Source: JBNLAN01 sp050302175
Lineage (GTDB): Bacteria; Pseudomonadota; Zetaproteobacteria; Mariprofundales; Mariprofundaceae
Assembly (NCBI GenBank): GCA_050302175.1
Contig: JBNLAN010000011.1
Coordinates: forward strand, 22,589-86,588
Direction of reading: 5' to 3'
DNA: 64,000 nt
Both the position numbers and the translations under genes were made by a program. Shown here piece by piece: positions 8,922-18,364 of this stretch (positions are counted from its first letter, which is position 1; each line of letters opens with the position of its first letter). Under the pieces are notes generated by a model. That model ran no database searches. It saw only the letters and a list, made by a program, of their open reading frames with translations, and was not told the DNA's origin.

Positions 8922-10799
8922 TCAGCCAAGTAAGCGTCTGATCGTCTCGAGAATGGCATGCGAATCAATCTTGAGTTCGCGCCGAATCTGCGCCTGGCTG
9001 CCCTGCTCAGGCCATTCGTCGGGAATGCCCATATTGCAGAATGGGCCGTGCCAGCCGCCTGCGAGCGCTTGCGCCCCGATGGCTTCGCCAATACCGCCCT
9101 CCCGGCTGCCCTCTTCGATGGTGATCAGCGGCTTGCCTGGTTTCAGGTGTTTGCGGATGGCTTCCATATCCAGCGGCTTTATAAAACGGAGGTTGATCAG
9201 GGTAAACTGTTTGCCATCCTCTTTGCGAATGATTTCCACCGCCTGCAGCGCATCGCGGACCCGGCTACCCACTGCTACAACCACACCATCCTTCCCGGTT
9301 TCCAGCACTTCGGCTTTCCCAGCAGGTAGTGTTTCCGGATTACCCAGTTGCACCCCATAACCTTCGCCGCGCGGATAGCGGATGGCTGAGGGACCTGGCA
9401 ATTGCATGGCGGTAACCAGCATATTCTGCAGTTCGGCCTCATCTTTCGGAGCCATGATGGTGAGGTTCGGTATGCAACGCAAAAATGCGATATCGAAGGC
9501 ACCTGTGTGAGTGGCGCCGTCGGCACCAACAATACCTGCACGGTCCAGGCAGAACAGCACCGGCAGGTTCTGGATACAGACATCGTGCACAATCTGGTCG
9601 AAGGCGCGCTGCATAAAGGTGGAGTAAATGGCGACAACCGGCCGTAGACCTTCGGTCGCCAGCCCTGCCGCGAAGGTAACCGCATGCTGTTCAGCAATGC
9701 CGACATCAAAACAGCGCTCGGGGTGGCGGCGTGCGAAGCGGTCAAGCCCCGTTCCTGCTGGCATGGCGGCGGTAATGGCCACAATGCGCTGATCCTCGCT
9801 TGCAAGATCGGCCAGCGTATCACCAAACACCTGCGTATAGCTTGGAGTGCTGCCGCCCGAGAGAATGGGCTTGCCAGCATCCACACTGTAAGGGCCGAGT
9901 CCGTGCCAGGTTTCCGGGTCGTCTTCGGCCGGTGAAAAGCCCAGCCCTTTTTTGGTCAGAATATGCAGCAGAATAGGCCCATCCAGCTCTTTGCAGTTTT
10001 CGAGCGTAGTCAGCAGGTGATCGAAATCATGCCCATCGATTGGCCCGATATAGCGGAAGCCCATCTCCTCAAACAATGTTCCCGGAACAATCATGCCCTT
10101 CACATGCTCTTCCACCCGCTTGGCAGCTTCGCGTGCCCCGGCAGGGAGCAAATCGAGCATCTTCTTGGTGACATCCTTGACGCTGGTGTAGGTCTTTCCG
10201 GTAATGATCTTGGCCAGATAGGAGGACATGGCGCCGACGTTGGGGGCGATGGACATCTCGTTATCGTTAAGGATCACCAGCAGCTTGTTTCGGTTGCCGC
10301 CGGCATGGTTGAGCGCTTCAAAAGCCATGCCGCCCGTTAGGGCGCCATCGCCGATGATGGCAATGCTGTGGTGGCTCTCATGATGAAGGTCGCGGCCCAC
10401 TGCGATGCCATAAGCGGCTGAGATTGAGGTGGAGGCATGGCCTGCACCAAATGCATCGTGTTCGGATTCGGCACGCTTGGTGAAACCGGAAAGCCCGCCG
10501 TATTGGCGGATACTTGGCATCTGCGACAGGCGCCCTGTCAGCATTTTATGCGGATAGGCCTGATGACCAACATCCCAGACCATTTTGTCGCGAGGCGAAT
10601 CGAACAGGTAGTGCAGGGCAATACTGAGTTCGACCACGCCAAGCCCGGCGCCGAGGTGCCCGCCAATCGGTGCCAGCGTTTCAATCAGATACTGCCGCAT
10701 CTCTTTCGCCAGCTGCGGCAACTGCTCCGGGGATAGTTGCTTGAGTTCAGCCGGAGATGCGATCCCTTCAAGCAGGGTATGTTTGCTGGTATCGCTCAT
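8922..10799 (-). CDS. dxs: 1-deoxy-D-xylulose-5-phosphate synthase
   Basis: 625 residues, normal length for Dxs. It condenses pyruvate and glyceraldehyde 3-phosphate into DXP using thiamine diphosphate, the first step of the MEP isoprenoid pathway and a precursor for thiamine and pyridoxal. Visible signatures: WDVGHQAYPHK, the GDGALTGGMAFEALN thiamine diphosphate/Mg motif, GFSPAEDDPETWHG, and the transketolase pyrimidine domain with DVGIAEQHAVTFAAGLA and YSTFMQRAFDQ. The start overlaps the ispA stop (ATGA), so dxs and the prenyl transferase are translationally coupled, matching consecutive pathway steps. Confidence 0.98.
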   Translation of the reverse strand: MSDTSKHTLLEGIASPAELKQLSPEQLPQLAKEMRQYLIETLAPIGGHLGAGLGVVELSIALHYLFDSPRDKMVWDVGHQAYPHKMLTGRLSQMPSIRQYGGLSGFTKRAESEHDAFGAGHASTSISAAYGIAVGRDLHHESHHSIAIIGDGALTGGMAFEALNHAGGNRNKLLVILNDNEMSIAPNVGAMSSYLAKIITGKTYTSVKDVTKKMLDLLPAGAREAAKRVEEHVKGMIVPGTLFEEMGFRYIGPIDGHDFDHLLTTLENCKELDGPILLHILTKKGLGFSPAEDDPETWHGLGPYSVDAGKPILSGGSTPSYTQVFGDTLADLASEDQRIVAITAAMPAGTGLDRFARRHPERCFDVGIAEQHAVTFAAGLATEGLRPVVAIYSTFMQRAFDQIVHDVCIQNLPVLFCLDRAGIVGADGATHTGAFDIAFLRCIPNLTIMAPKDEAELQNMLVTAMQLPGPSAIRYPRGEGYGVQLGNPETLPAGKAEVLETGKDGVVVAVGSRVRDALQAVEIIRKEDGKQFTLINLRFIKPLDMEAIRKHLKPGKPLITIEEGSREGGIGEAIGAQALAGGWHGPFCNMGIPDEWPEQGSQAQIRRELKIDSHAILETIRRLLG

Positions 10800-11689
10800 G
10801 TATCACGCCGAAGGATATAATCGGCCAGCTGCCGCAGATTGCTGCCTGCATTTCCAAGCGGATCAATGCCTTCCAGTGCCGTATCCAGCATCTCCTGACC
10901 CAGTTCCCGGGCACGCGACAGCCCCAGCACCGAAACATAAGTGGCCTTATGCTGGGCAGCATCCTTGCCCGCACTCTTACCAAGCTGAGCATCGGTTGCG
11001 GTGGCATCAAGAATGTCATCGGCCACCTGGAACAACAGCCCGATCGCCTTGCCATAACGGGAGCAGGCGGCAATTTTTGATTCGTCATCGGTGGCCAGTA
11101 TGGCGCCAGCTTCGCAGCAGTAGTGCAACAGTGCACCGGTCTTTTTCAGATGAATGCGCTCCACCTGCACAATATCGGTGGTGGTGTGTGCGGAAGCGAG
11201 CATATCGAGCATCTGGCCGCCAACCATTCCCGGAGCACCTCCCGCAATCGCCAGCTTGTTTACCAGCGCCAGTTTTTTCGCATCGCTTGCATCAAGTTCG
11301 GTCAATAGTTCAAAGCTGAGTGCCTGCAGAGCATCCGCGGCAAGAACCGCCGTAGTCTCATCAAATTTTTTGTGGCAGGTCGGCATGCCTCGTCGCAAAT
11401 CATCATCATCCATACACGGAAGATCGTCATGAATCAAAGAATAAGTGTGCATGCACTCAATAGATAATGCCGCAGGCATAATATGCTGGCCCTGGCTTTT
11501 GCCGCCACAAGCCTCAAAACACTCCAGCATCAGGGCAGGGCGGATACGCTTGCCTCCGGCCGACAGACTGTAGTGCATCGCCTCCCATAGGCGAGCTGCC
11601 GTGACGCTCTTTTTGTCGTCCAACATCAGTGTCAGCGCCTGATTCACACGCTGCGAGTGCGCTGCGAGAAATTCGAGTTGATCGGTCAT
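10796..11689 (-). CDS. ispA: short-chain polyprenyl (farnesyl/geranyl) diphosphate synthase
   Basis: 297 residues of the trans-isoprenyl diphosphate synthase family, which elongates DMAPP with IPP in the cytoplasm. The first Asp-rich motif is DDLPCMDDDDLRRG with the insertion typical of bacterial FPP/GPP synthases. The second is DDILD preceded by GLLFQVAD. The GGKRIRP and KT/Q substrate motifs are also present. It sits one base after the xseB stop and overlaps dxs, the classic xseB-ispA-dxs order. Exact product chain length (C15 or C10) cannot be read with certainty, but the context favours farnesyl diphosphate. Confidence 0.95.
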   Translation of the reverse strand: MTDQLEFLAAHSQRVNQALTLMLDDKKSVTAARLWEAMHYSLSAGGKRIRPALMLECFEACGGKSQGQHIMPAALSIECMHTYSLIHDDLPCMDDDDLRRGMPTCHKKFDETTAVLAADALQALSFELLTELDASDAKKLALVNKLAIAGGAPGMVGGQMLDMLASAHTTTDIVQVERIHLKKTGALLHYCCEAGAILATDDESKIAACSRYGKAIGLLFQVADDILDATATDAQLGKSAGKDAAQHKATYVSVLGLSRARELGQEMLDTALEGIDPLGNAGSNLRQLADYILRRDT

Positions 11690-11690
11690 A

Positions 11691-11918
11691 TCAGGCGTCG
11701 TCGTTTGGAGTATTCAGAACCTGAAGGCGCTGTTCCGCGGCATCCAGCAGTGATTCACAACGGCGGGTCAGTTGCACACCTGTTTCGAAAGCGGCAACGC
11801 TCTCCTCCAGTGGCAACTGCCCGGATTCAAGCTTTTGCACCAGCTCAGTCAGCTGCGTCAGAGCCTCTTCGAAACTCAGGCTGCTTACGTCGGGGCTGGG
11901 GGATGATTTGTCGGTCAC
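11691..11918 (-). CDS. xseB: exodeoxyribonuclease VII small subunit
   Basis: 75 residues with the family pattern LSFEEALTQLTELVQKLESGQLPLEESVAAFETG followed by a C-terminal helix rich in Leu and Arg. XseB binds XseA to form the single-strand-specific exonuclease VII. The start codon is GTG at 11918 with GGGAGG about 8 bases upstream. First gene of the xseB-ispA-dxs operon and divergent from lipB; xseA is not in the window. Confidence 0.93.
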   Translation of the reverse strand: MTDKSSPSPDVSSLSFEEALTQLTELVQKLESGQLPLEESVAAFETGVQLTRRCESLLDAAEQRLQVLNTPNDDA

Positions 11919-11989
11919 GATGGCTCCCTCCCATGCAATTGAAGAAGCATCAGGCTTCCGCGCGGGAAACCAATTGTAGAGGCAGAAGT

Positions 11990-12712
11990 ATGATGGTCAA
12001 TCGCCGACAAGTTGCCGCTTCTTCGCCTGCCCCGTACGCTTGCTGCATGGATGGCGGCGGTGATGTAACAAAAAGGGGCTGGCAGCTGATTCGGCATGCC
12101 ATGCAGCCCTATGCTGAATCGCTGGCGGAGCAGGAGGCGATGATTGAGGTAATTTTGGCCGGGGAGACTCCGCAAACCCTTATTTTTACAGAGCATCCTC
12201 CGATCTACACCATCGGCACATCCGGCAGCGAACAGGATGTGCTGGAGAGAGAGATCGCCGGTGAAACCATCGAAGTGTTTCATAGTGGGCGTGGCGGTGA
12301 GGTGACCTATCACGGGCCCGGGCAGCTGGTAATCTATGTGCTGGCGGACCTGCGCACCGAGCAGGATCTGCATAAACATGTGTGGCGGCTGGAGGAGATG
12401 GTGATTCGTATGCTGGCAGGGATCGGGATAGTTGCAGGCCGAAACCCGCGTGGTGTCGGTGTCTGGGTGGAAGCGGAAAAGATTGCGGCAGTGGGTGTGC
12501 GTTGCCGTAAATGGATCGTCTACCACGGCATTGCACTGAATATTGCACCGAATATGCGCCATTTCGACGGCATCATCACCTGCGGCATGCAAGACCGGCC
12601 AGTAACCTCCATGCAAAAACTGGGGCTGAATATGGTGCGAAACGAGGTTGAGGAGCGCTTGCTGTTTGAGGCCGGCAAGCAGTTCTCTGCAAGTTTCAAG
12701 TCGGCCAGTTAG
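11990..12712 (+). CDS. lipB: octanoyltransferase (lipoyl synthesis)
   Basis: LipB transfers octanoate from acyl carrier protein to lipoyl domains of 2-oxoacid dehydrogenases and the glycine cleavage system. Signatures: TEHPPIYTIGTSG, SGRGGEVTYHGPGQLVIY, catalytic Cys in ITCGMQDRPVTSM and catalytic Lys in EKIAAVGVRCRKW. The frame is open from 11657, but family length (about 210-240) points to a start at 11990 (GAGG upstream) or 12047 (no clear ribosome-binding site). With 11990 the protein has 240 residues. It ends overlapping the stop codon of the convergent cyclic-nucleotide-domain gene by 4 bases. Confidence 0.93.
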   Translation: MMVNRRQVAASSPAPYACCMDGGGDVTKRGWQLIRHAMQPYAESLAEQEAMIEVILAGETPQTLIFTEHPPIYTIGTSGSEQDVLEREIAGETIEVFHSGRGGEVTYHGPGQLVIYVLADLRTEQDLHKHVWRLEEMVIRMLAGIGIVAGRNPRGVGVWVEAEKIAAVGVRCRKWIVYHGIALNIAPNMRHFDGIITCGMQDRPVTSMQKLGLNMVRNEVEERLLFEAGKQFSASFKSAS

Positions 12713-13800
12713 TTCTGCTCCAGGGTTTCGGCAATCTCTTCGGTATAGTTACGCACCCAGGAATCAAACAGTCCATAGGCGTTCATAAAGGAGAGAAACA
12801 CCTCTTTTGGGATGCGGCATAGCAGGCAATGATTCAGTGCTACGGCTTTGCCCTGCTTCGGTAAGCGCAACAGATTGGATACATTGCCAAACATATTGCC
12901 AAAACGCATGGTCACGCGAGGAGCGGCTTCGTCGTCCGGATTCGCCAGAATTTCCATCTCACCGTATACGAGCATATAGGCATAATCGTCATGCGGGTCG
13001 CTATGCGCGATGGTTGCGCCTTTCTGCAGTTCGATCAGTTGCGACTCTTCAGCCAGCCATTTGCGATCACCCTCCGGCAGCTCAACCAGGGCCGGATGCT
13101 GATGCGAGGCGGAAAGAATCAGGCGAGTCTGAATGGTCTTCATCAAACGCTCGCCAGCGATGGGCGATAGCTCCATAAGTTTTTGTATGGAAGCATCGGA
13201 AAACTCAAGTGCAAGCACAGGCTCCACCACCCCAACCGAAGCGGTACGCGGCATTTTATAAACACAGGCGAATTCGCCGAAAAAGTCGCCGGGGAAAAGT
13301 TTACTGACCAGCAGTTCTTTGCCGTTGGCATCGATATGCACATGGGTGCAGCCTTCCAGCAACAGAAAAAAACTGCGGCTAACTTCGCCCTGCCTGACGA
13401 TGAGCTCACCGGCCTTGAAGCGCGACAGTTTGCCCTGGCGCAGAAAATCCTTGGCTTCGTGATCGGACAGTTGCGAGATCAGCTCGAAGACTTTGCCCTT
13501 GCTGCTCTCCATATCGACAGGGCCATCTGCGGTGATTTGCGCCAGCGTATGCAGCGAGTCAATCTCCTCCGTATTCGGATGCTCGAGATGGCGGCACATC
13601 TCCAAAAAACCAATAGCCAGACTGGACTTACCTGTTGCGATCATGCGGCGAGCCGTATCCAGCGCCAGATCACGCGCCGCATCGACATGATCGCCATCGT
13701 GTAGCATGTTGATCAGTGGACGGGCAATGTGAAGATCTTCGGGGAACACATGATTGAGGTCACGGTAAACCAGCAGAATATCGGAGTCATTCATTTCCAT
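12709..13800 (-). CDS. cyclic nucleotide-binding domain protein without DNA-binding domain
   Basis: 363 residues from the ATG at 13800; the frame runs on to 13890 but that part overlaps psd and looks like promoter sequence. The N-terminal 120 residues are helical. A cNMP-binding beta-roll follows (about 130-245: FLRQGKLSRFKAGELIVRQGE, FPGDFFGEFACVYKMPRTASV), and a second, degenerate beta-roll lies at about 260-345 (LIELQKGATIAHSDPHDDYA, MRFGNMFGNVSNLL). The first domain has GEFA/PRTA, close to the phosphate-binding cassette of CRP. No helix-turn-helix is present, so this is not a transcription factor of CRP type but a cytoplasmic sensor of unknown output. Divergent from psd. Confidence 0.8.
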   Translation of the reverse strand: MEMNDSDILLVYRDLNHVFPEDLHIARPLINMLHDGDHVDAARDLALDTARRMIATGKSSLAIGFLEMCRHLEHPNTEEIDSLHTLAQITADGPVDMESSKGKVFELISQLSDHEAKDFLRQGKLSRFKAGELIVRQGEVSRSFFLLLEGCTHVHIDANGKELLVSKLFPGDFFGEFACVYKMPRTASVGVVEPVLALEFSDASIQKLMELSPIAGERLMKTIQTRLILSASHQHPALVELPEGDRKWLAEESQLIELQKGATIAHSDPHDDYAYMLVYGEMEILANPDDEAAPRVTMRFGNMFGNVSNLLRLPKQGKAVALNHCLLCRIPKEVFLSFMNAYGLFDSWVRNYTEEIAETLEQN

Positions 13801-13879
13801 GCCCGTAATGTAGCGAATAAGCATAATATTTGCATAGGTTTTTTCACTGCGGTTGGTGTAGGCCGAATTTGCATGTACG

Positions 13880-14551
13880 ATGCGCCGCATGACACAACCT
13901 CAACCTATTTCCGGCACACCACGCGGCGTACTCCCTTTCGCGCCCGAGGGTTGGCCATTCATTATTCCCGTCACCGTATTTCTGCTGACGGCCATTCTTA
14001 TGGGCAAACAGGTTGCCAGCGTATTGCTGCTGGTTTTGCTTTTGTTTGTGCTCAATTTCTTCCGCGACCCCGAGCGCAAGATTCCCGATGCCCCCGGCCT
14101 GTTCGTTTCACCAGCCGATGGCAAGGTGATCCGTGCCGAAGTGATGAATGGCGTTGCCCGCATTGATATCTTTATGAATGTGTTCAATGTGCATGTGAAT
14201 CGTTCACCTGCTGCAGGCCGTATCACGCATATGCAGTACACACCGGGCAAATTCATCAATGCCGCTTTCGATAACGCCAGCGATGAAAACGAGCGCAACC
14301 GCTTTGAGATGGAGACGGACGAGGGTGATAAAATCGCCTTCACGCAAATTTCCGGACTGATTGCCCGCCGCATTGTCTCATATGTGGCCGTTGGCGATGA
14401 GGTGAGCCGAGGCGGTCGCATTGGCATGATTCGCTTCGGTTCACGTGTGAATTGCGAGTTTCCAGCTGACTGCGAGATTCTGGTTAAGCCCGGCAAACAC
14501 GTCAGTGCCGGCAGCACAATTCTCGCCCGCAAACCCGGAGCTTCTGTTTGA
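13880..14551 (+). CDS. psd: phosphatidylserine decarboxylase proenzyme (short form)
   Basis: 223 residues, the short class of Psd found in alphaproteobacteria and archaea. Membrane segments near residues 25-58 anchor the enzyme; the catalytic domain has NFFRDPERKIP, SPADGKV, FMNVFNVHVNRSP and the self-cleavage site GS within RFGSRV (Ser about 188), which generates the pyruvoyl group. It converts phosphatidylserine to phosphatidylethanolamine. The stop overlaps the pssA start by 4 bases (TTGA), so the two successive enzymes are coupled. An alternative start is the ATG three codons later. Confidence 0.93.
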   Translation: MRRMTQPQPISGTPRGVLPFAPEGWPFIIPVTVFLLTAILMGKQVASVLLLVLLLFVLNFFRDPERKIPDAPGLFVSPADGKVIRAEVMNGVARIDIFMNVFNVHVNRSPAAGRITHMQYTPGKFINAAFDNASDENERNRFEMETDEGDKIAFTQISGLIARRIVSYVAVGDEVSRGGRIGMIRFGSRVNCEFPADCEILVKPGKHVSAGSTILARKPGASV

Positions 14552-15321
14552 ACGGAGCTGTAGTTAAGGCCAAGAAACGCGGTATCTATATTCTGCCAAG
14601 CCTGTTTACCACGGCCGGGCTGTTTGCCGGTTTCTATGCATTGATTGCAGCCATTCAGGGTAAATTTGAGCTGGCAGCATGGGCGATTTTTGCTGCTGCG
14701 GTGTTCGACATGCTGGATGGCCGTGTGGCTCGCCTGCTGCATGCCGAGACCTCTTTTGGTGCTGAGTACGATTCGCTGTGCGACATGCTCTCTTTCGGCA
14801 TTGCTCCGGCGGTGACCCTCTATATGTGGACACTGGCACCGCTCGGCAAGATCGGATGGCTGGGAGCCTTTCTGGTTGCCGCCTGTGCGGCCTTGCGGCT
14901 GGCTCGTTTCAATGTGCAGGTCGGCACTGCCGACAAACGCTATTTCCAGGGGTTGCCAACGCCCGCCACCGCCATGCTGGTCGCAACTGCCGTACTCTTC
15001 CATGAGCATATCGGTCAGAATCCGAATGCATGGGTCTGGCTTGGTTTTTCGGTGGCGCTTGCCTGGCTGATGGTCAGTAATGTGCGTTTTTTCTCTGGCA
15101 AGGATATCGATCTGAAGAAAAAACAGCCGTTTGCGATGCTGACAGCCATGCTTCTGGTGCTGGTACTGGTAGGTTACAAGCCTGAGATCACCCTGTTTGC
15201 AGTGATGTTCGGCTACTGCCTGCATGGTCCTGTATTAAGTGTCTGGCAGAAGCAGCGGGCACTCCGATTCCGTTTACAGCGTCGCCGCAAGGATCGCGGG
15301 CTCGACGAATCCGCTAGCTGA
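14548..15321 (+). CDS. pssA: CDP-diacylglycerol--serine O-phosphatidyltransferase
   Basis: 257 residues with about eight membrane helices. The CDP-alcohol phosphotransferase motif DG-x2-AR-x8-G-x3-D-x3-D is present as DGRVAR followed by GAEYDSLCD (about residues 57-79). The enzyme makes phosphatidylserine, the substrate of the preceding psd product. The start is TTG at 14548, within the psd stop codon. The C-terminal tail is strongly basic. Its last 8 bases overlap the end of the convergent agmatinase gene. Confidence 0.95.
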   Translation: MNGAVVKAKKRGIYILPSLFTTAGLFAGFYALIAAIQGKFELAAWAIFAAAVFDMLDGRVARLLHAETSFGAEYDSLCDMLSFGIAPAVTLYMWTLAPLGKIGWLGAFLVAACAALRLARFNVQVGTADKRYFQGLPTPATAMLVATAVLFHEHIGQNPNAWVWLGFSVALAWLMVSNVRFFSGKDIDLKKKQPFAMLTAMLLVLVLVGYKPEITLFAVMFGYCLHGPVLSVWQKQRALRFRLQRRRKDRGLDESAS

Positions 15322-16144
15322 ACAGCAGCAGCATCTCCCGCACACATTTCGCAGCCAGCACCGACGAGCAGTCACTCGCATCAAGCTTCGGGGCCAGTTC
15401 CACCGCATCCAGCCCTACCACATTGCAACCCCTGATGGCCTGAATAAAGCGCTGGAAAGTCCACCAGTCGATTCCGCCTGGCTCAGGCGTACCGGTGCCG
15501 GGGAATGCGGCCGGGTCGAAGACATCAAGATCCACGGTCAGATAGAGCGGGCGCTCGCCGATCCAGTCGCGCAGTTTTTTCAGATCCTCATCGCGGAAGG
15601 TGATCAGTGTGCCGTGCTCGCGCATCAGCGCATACTCTTCGCGTGTACCGGATCGTATACCGATCTGGCGAATGTTCTCTTGCCCGAGGAACTCGGAGAC
15701 GCGGCGAATGATGCAGGCGTGCGACAAAGGATTCCCTATGTAGTCGGCACGCTGGTCGGCGTGTGCATCGAGCTGCACCACCACGAGGCCCGGATATTTG
15801 GCATAGACCGCCTCGATCACCGGCAGGCTGACCAGGTGTTCACCGCCCAACATAAACGGAACGCGGTCGTCAGCCACGCATTCATTGGCAAATTCGCGGA
15901 TCGTGGCGAGTACGCTTTTCACATCGCCGGATGAGAGATCGAGGTCGCCGGCATCGGCGTAAGAAACCTGCGTGAGATCGGCATCGAGAACCGGGGAGTA
16001 GATCTCCACCCCGTCGGATACGTCGCGAATAGCAGCCGGGCCGAAGCGGGTGCCGGTGCGGAAAGAGACGGTGCCATCGAACGGGGCACCGAACAGACGA
16101 ACCTGGTGCGGCTCGGAAATAGCGGAGTCGGTATCGTCGTACAT
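15314..16144 (-). CDS. speB: agmatinase / arginase family ureohydrolase
   Basis: 276 residues. Manganese-binding motifs of the ureohydrolase family are intact: GGEH (about 98), DAHADQRADYIGNPLSH (about 124-140) and DLDVFDPAAFPGTGTPEPGG (about 201-220). Agmatinase hydrolyses agmatine to putrescine and urea. Its position next to carboxynorspermidine synthase and decarboxylase genes argues that it feeds putrescine into that triamine pathway. Other ureohydrolases share these motifs, so the substrate is inferred from length and context. Confidence 0.9.
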   Translation of the reverse strand: MYDDTDSAISEPHQVRLFGAPFDGTVSFRTGTRFGPAAIRDVSDGVEIYSPVLDADLTQVSYADAGDLDLSSGDVKSVLATIREFANECVADDRVPFMLGGEHLVSLPVIEAVYAKYPGLVVVQLDAHADQRADYIGNPLSHACIIRRVSEFLGQENIRQIGIRSGTREEYALMREHGTLITFRDEDLKKLRDWIGERPLYLTVDLDVFDPAAFPGTGTPEPGGIDWWTFQRFIQAIRGCNVVGLDAVELAPKLDASDCSSVLAAKCVREMLLLFS

Positions 16145-16206
16145 GTCGGCAGTCTATCTCCAAAGTAAGCAGAGAGAAGAACTGTTTGTTCTTCTTTGCA
16201 TGCCCA

Positions 16207-16326
16207 CAAATTGCGAATGCAATTTGGACGGACGTCAGGCCGCCCGCAGGGTCGATGCGTTGTTCCTCGCAACCAGATCGAAAACGGGCAGAAAATAAAA
16301 CTCCGAATTTTCTGCTGATCCGTTTT
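16207..16326. repeat. two palindromes in the intergenic region before carboxynorspermidine synthase
   Basis: The 349-bp gap 16145-16493 has no credible gene. At 16207-16226 there is a perfect inverted repeat with 8-bp arms (CAAATTGC / GCAATTTG) around a 4-base spacer. At 16281-16326 there is a longer stem-loop: AAAACGG-GCAGAAAAT pairs with ATTTTCTGC-CCGTTTT, with a 4-base bulge and a loop of about 10 bases. The first looks like an operator; the second could be an RNA hairpin or the end of a small non-coding element. No function can be assigned. Confidence 0.6.
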
Positions 16327-16380
16327 CCCCCATCTACTCGGCGCATCGGCAAGCGGGAGAGTGGAAAGCCACTTTATTTG

Positions 16381-16426
16381 AGTTTTCTTTCTCTGTGTAA
16401 CTCTGCGCCCTCTGTGGTGAAACTTC
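16381..16426. repeat. widespread 'CTCTGTG' type short dispersed repeat
   Basis: The stretch contains CTCTGTGTAACTCTGCGCC followed by CTCTGTGGTGAAA, three units of a CTCTGYG-like motif. Sequences of this type (on the other strand ACCACAGAGG...CACAGAG) recur between genes in many unrelated bacteria, from my general knowledge, and give rise to spurious predicted proteins with SPQRAQSYTEK or FHHRG-type peptides. Open frames across this region on the minus strand do code for such peptides (VSPQRAQSYTEKE) and I treat them as not real genes. Confidence 0.6.
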
Positions 16427-16493
16427 TTCACGCTGGCGGAAGATTCGCTGCGCCATTAGCGTTCGGGCTCTATTCCATTTTGAGGGTGAAAGC

Positions 16494-17714
<1,221 letters not shown>

Positions 17715-17750
17715 ACGACGAATGAGCTACCGGAAGGCGGCTCGCCTGTT

Positions 17751-18260
17751 TTAGCTCGGGTTGTGCGGCGGTTCCTCTTCCTCGGAGTGACTATCGCCGT
17801 TTTGCTGATGGTATTTGGCATGTACGCCGCGGCTTAGTGCGGCGAAGGTGCGCTCGGCCCATTCGCATGAGAGCAGGATGGTAACGCAGGCAATGGCGAG
17901 TCCGATGTCGAGGTGGTACTGGCCGAGTCCGATCGAGGCGCCAATGGCGGCCAGCACCCATATTACCGCTGCTGTGGTTACCCCCAGTACCGTACCTTCA
18001 CGAGAGAACATCACGCCCGCCCCTAGAAAACCAATGCCGGTAATGACCTGACCGAGTACGCGGGTCGAGTCCACACTTGGCCCGCCGAACTGCGCTCCCA
18101 GGTGCACGAACATCGCGGTCCCGAGGCAGACCAGCATGCTGGTGCGCATTCCGGCAGGTTTGCCGCGAACCTGGCGTTCAAGACCGATGATCGCCCCGCA
18201 CAGCATGGAGAGCGTCACAATGGAAAAGAAAGCCGGGTCGCCGATGAATTGCTCGATCAT
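17751..18260 (-). CDS. MgtC/SapB family membrane protein
   Basis: 169 residues with about four membrane helices in the first 140 residues and a hydrophilic His/Ser/Glu tail. Family signatures are clear: GAIIGLERQVRGKPAGMRT near the N-terminus and GVMFSREGTVLGVTTAAVIWVLAAIG. MgtC-like proteins are inner-membrane proteins linked to magnesium limitation, acid stress and regulation of ATP synthase in pathogens. It lies between two polyamine genes on the opposite strand. Polyamines and Mg2+ both neutralise RNA, so a shared physiological theme is possible but speculative. Confidence 0.9.
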   Translation of the reverse strand: MIEQFIGDPAFFSIVTLSMLCGAIIGLERQVRGKPAGMRTSMLVCLGTAMFVHLGAQFGGPSVDSTRVLGQVITGIGFLGAGVMFSREGTVLGVTTAAVIWVLAAIGASIGLGQYHLDIGLAIACVTILLSCEWAERTFAALSRGVHAKYHQQNGDSHSEEEEPPHNPS

Positions 18261-18364
18261 GCCGCTTTATATGCCGCAGAGATTATTTTGGATAGCCCCT
18301 TTATAGCCGTTCATTGCTGCGGGAAGGCGCCGCCTCTAGCATCGGCGCTTATGGAGGAGATGCG

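Noticed and set aside
13900..15225. 441-codon minus-strand frame opposite psd-pssA
   Set aside because: Overlaps two coupled, clearly real genes; the translation has no recognisable domain.
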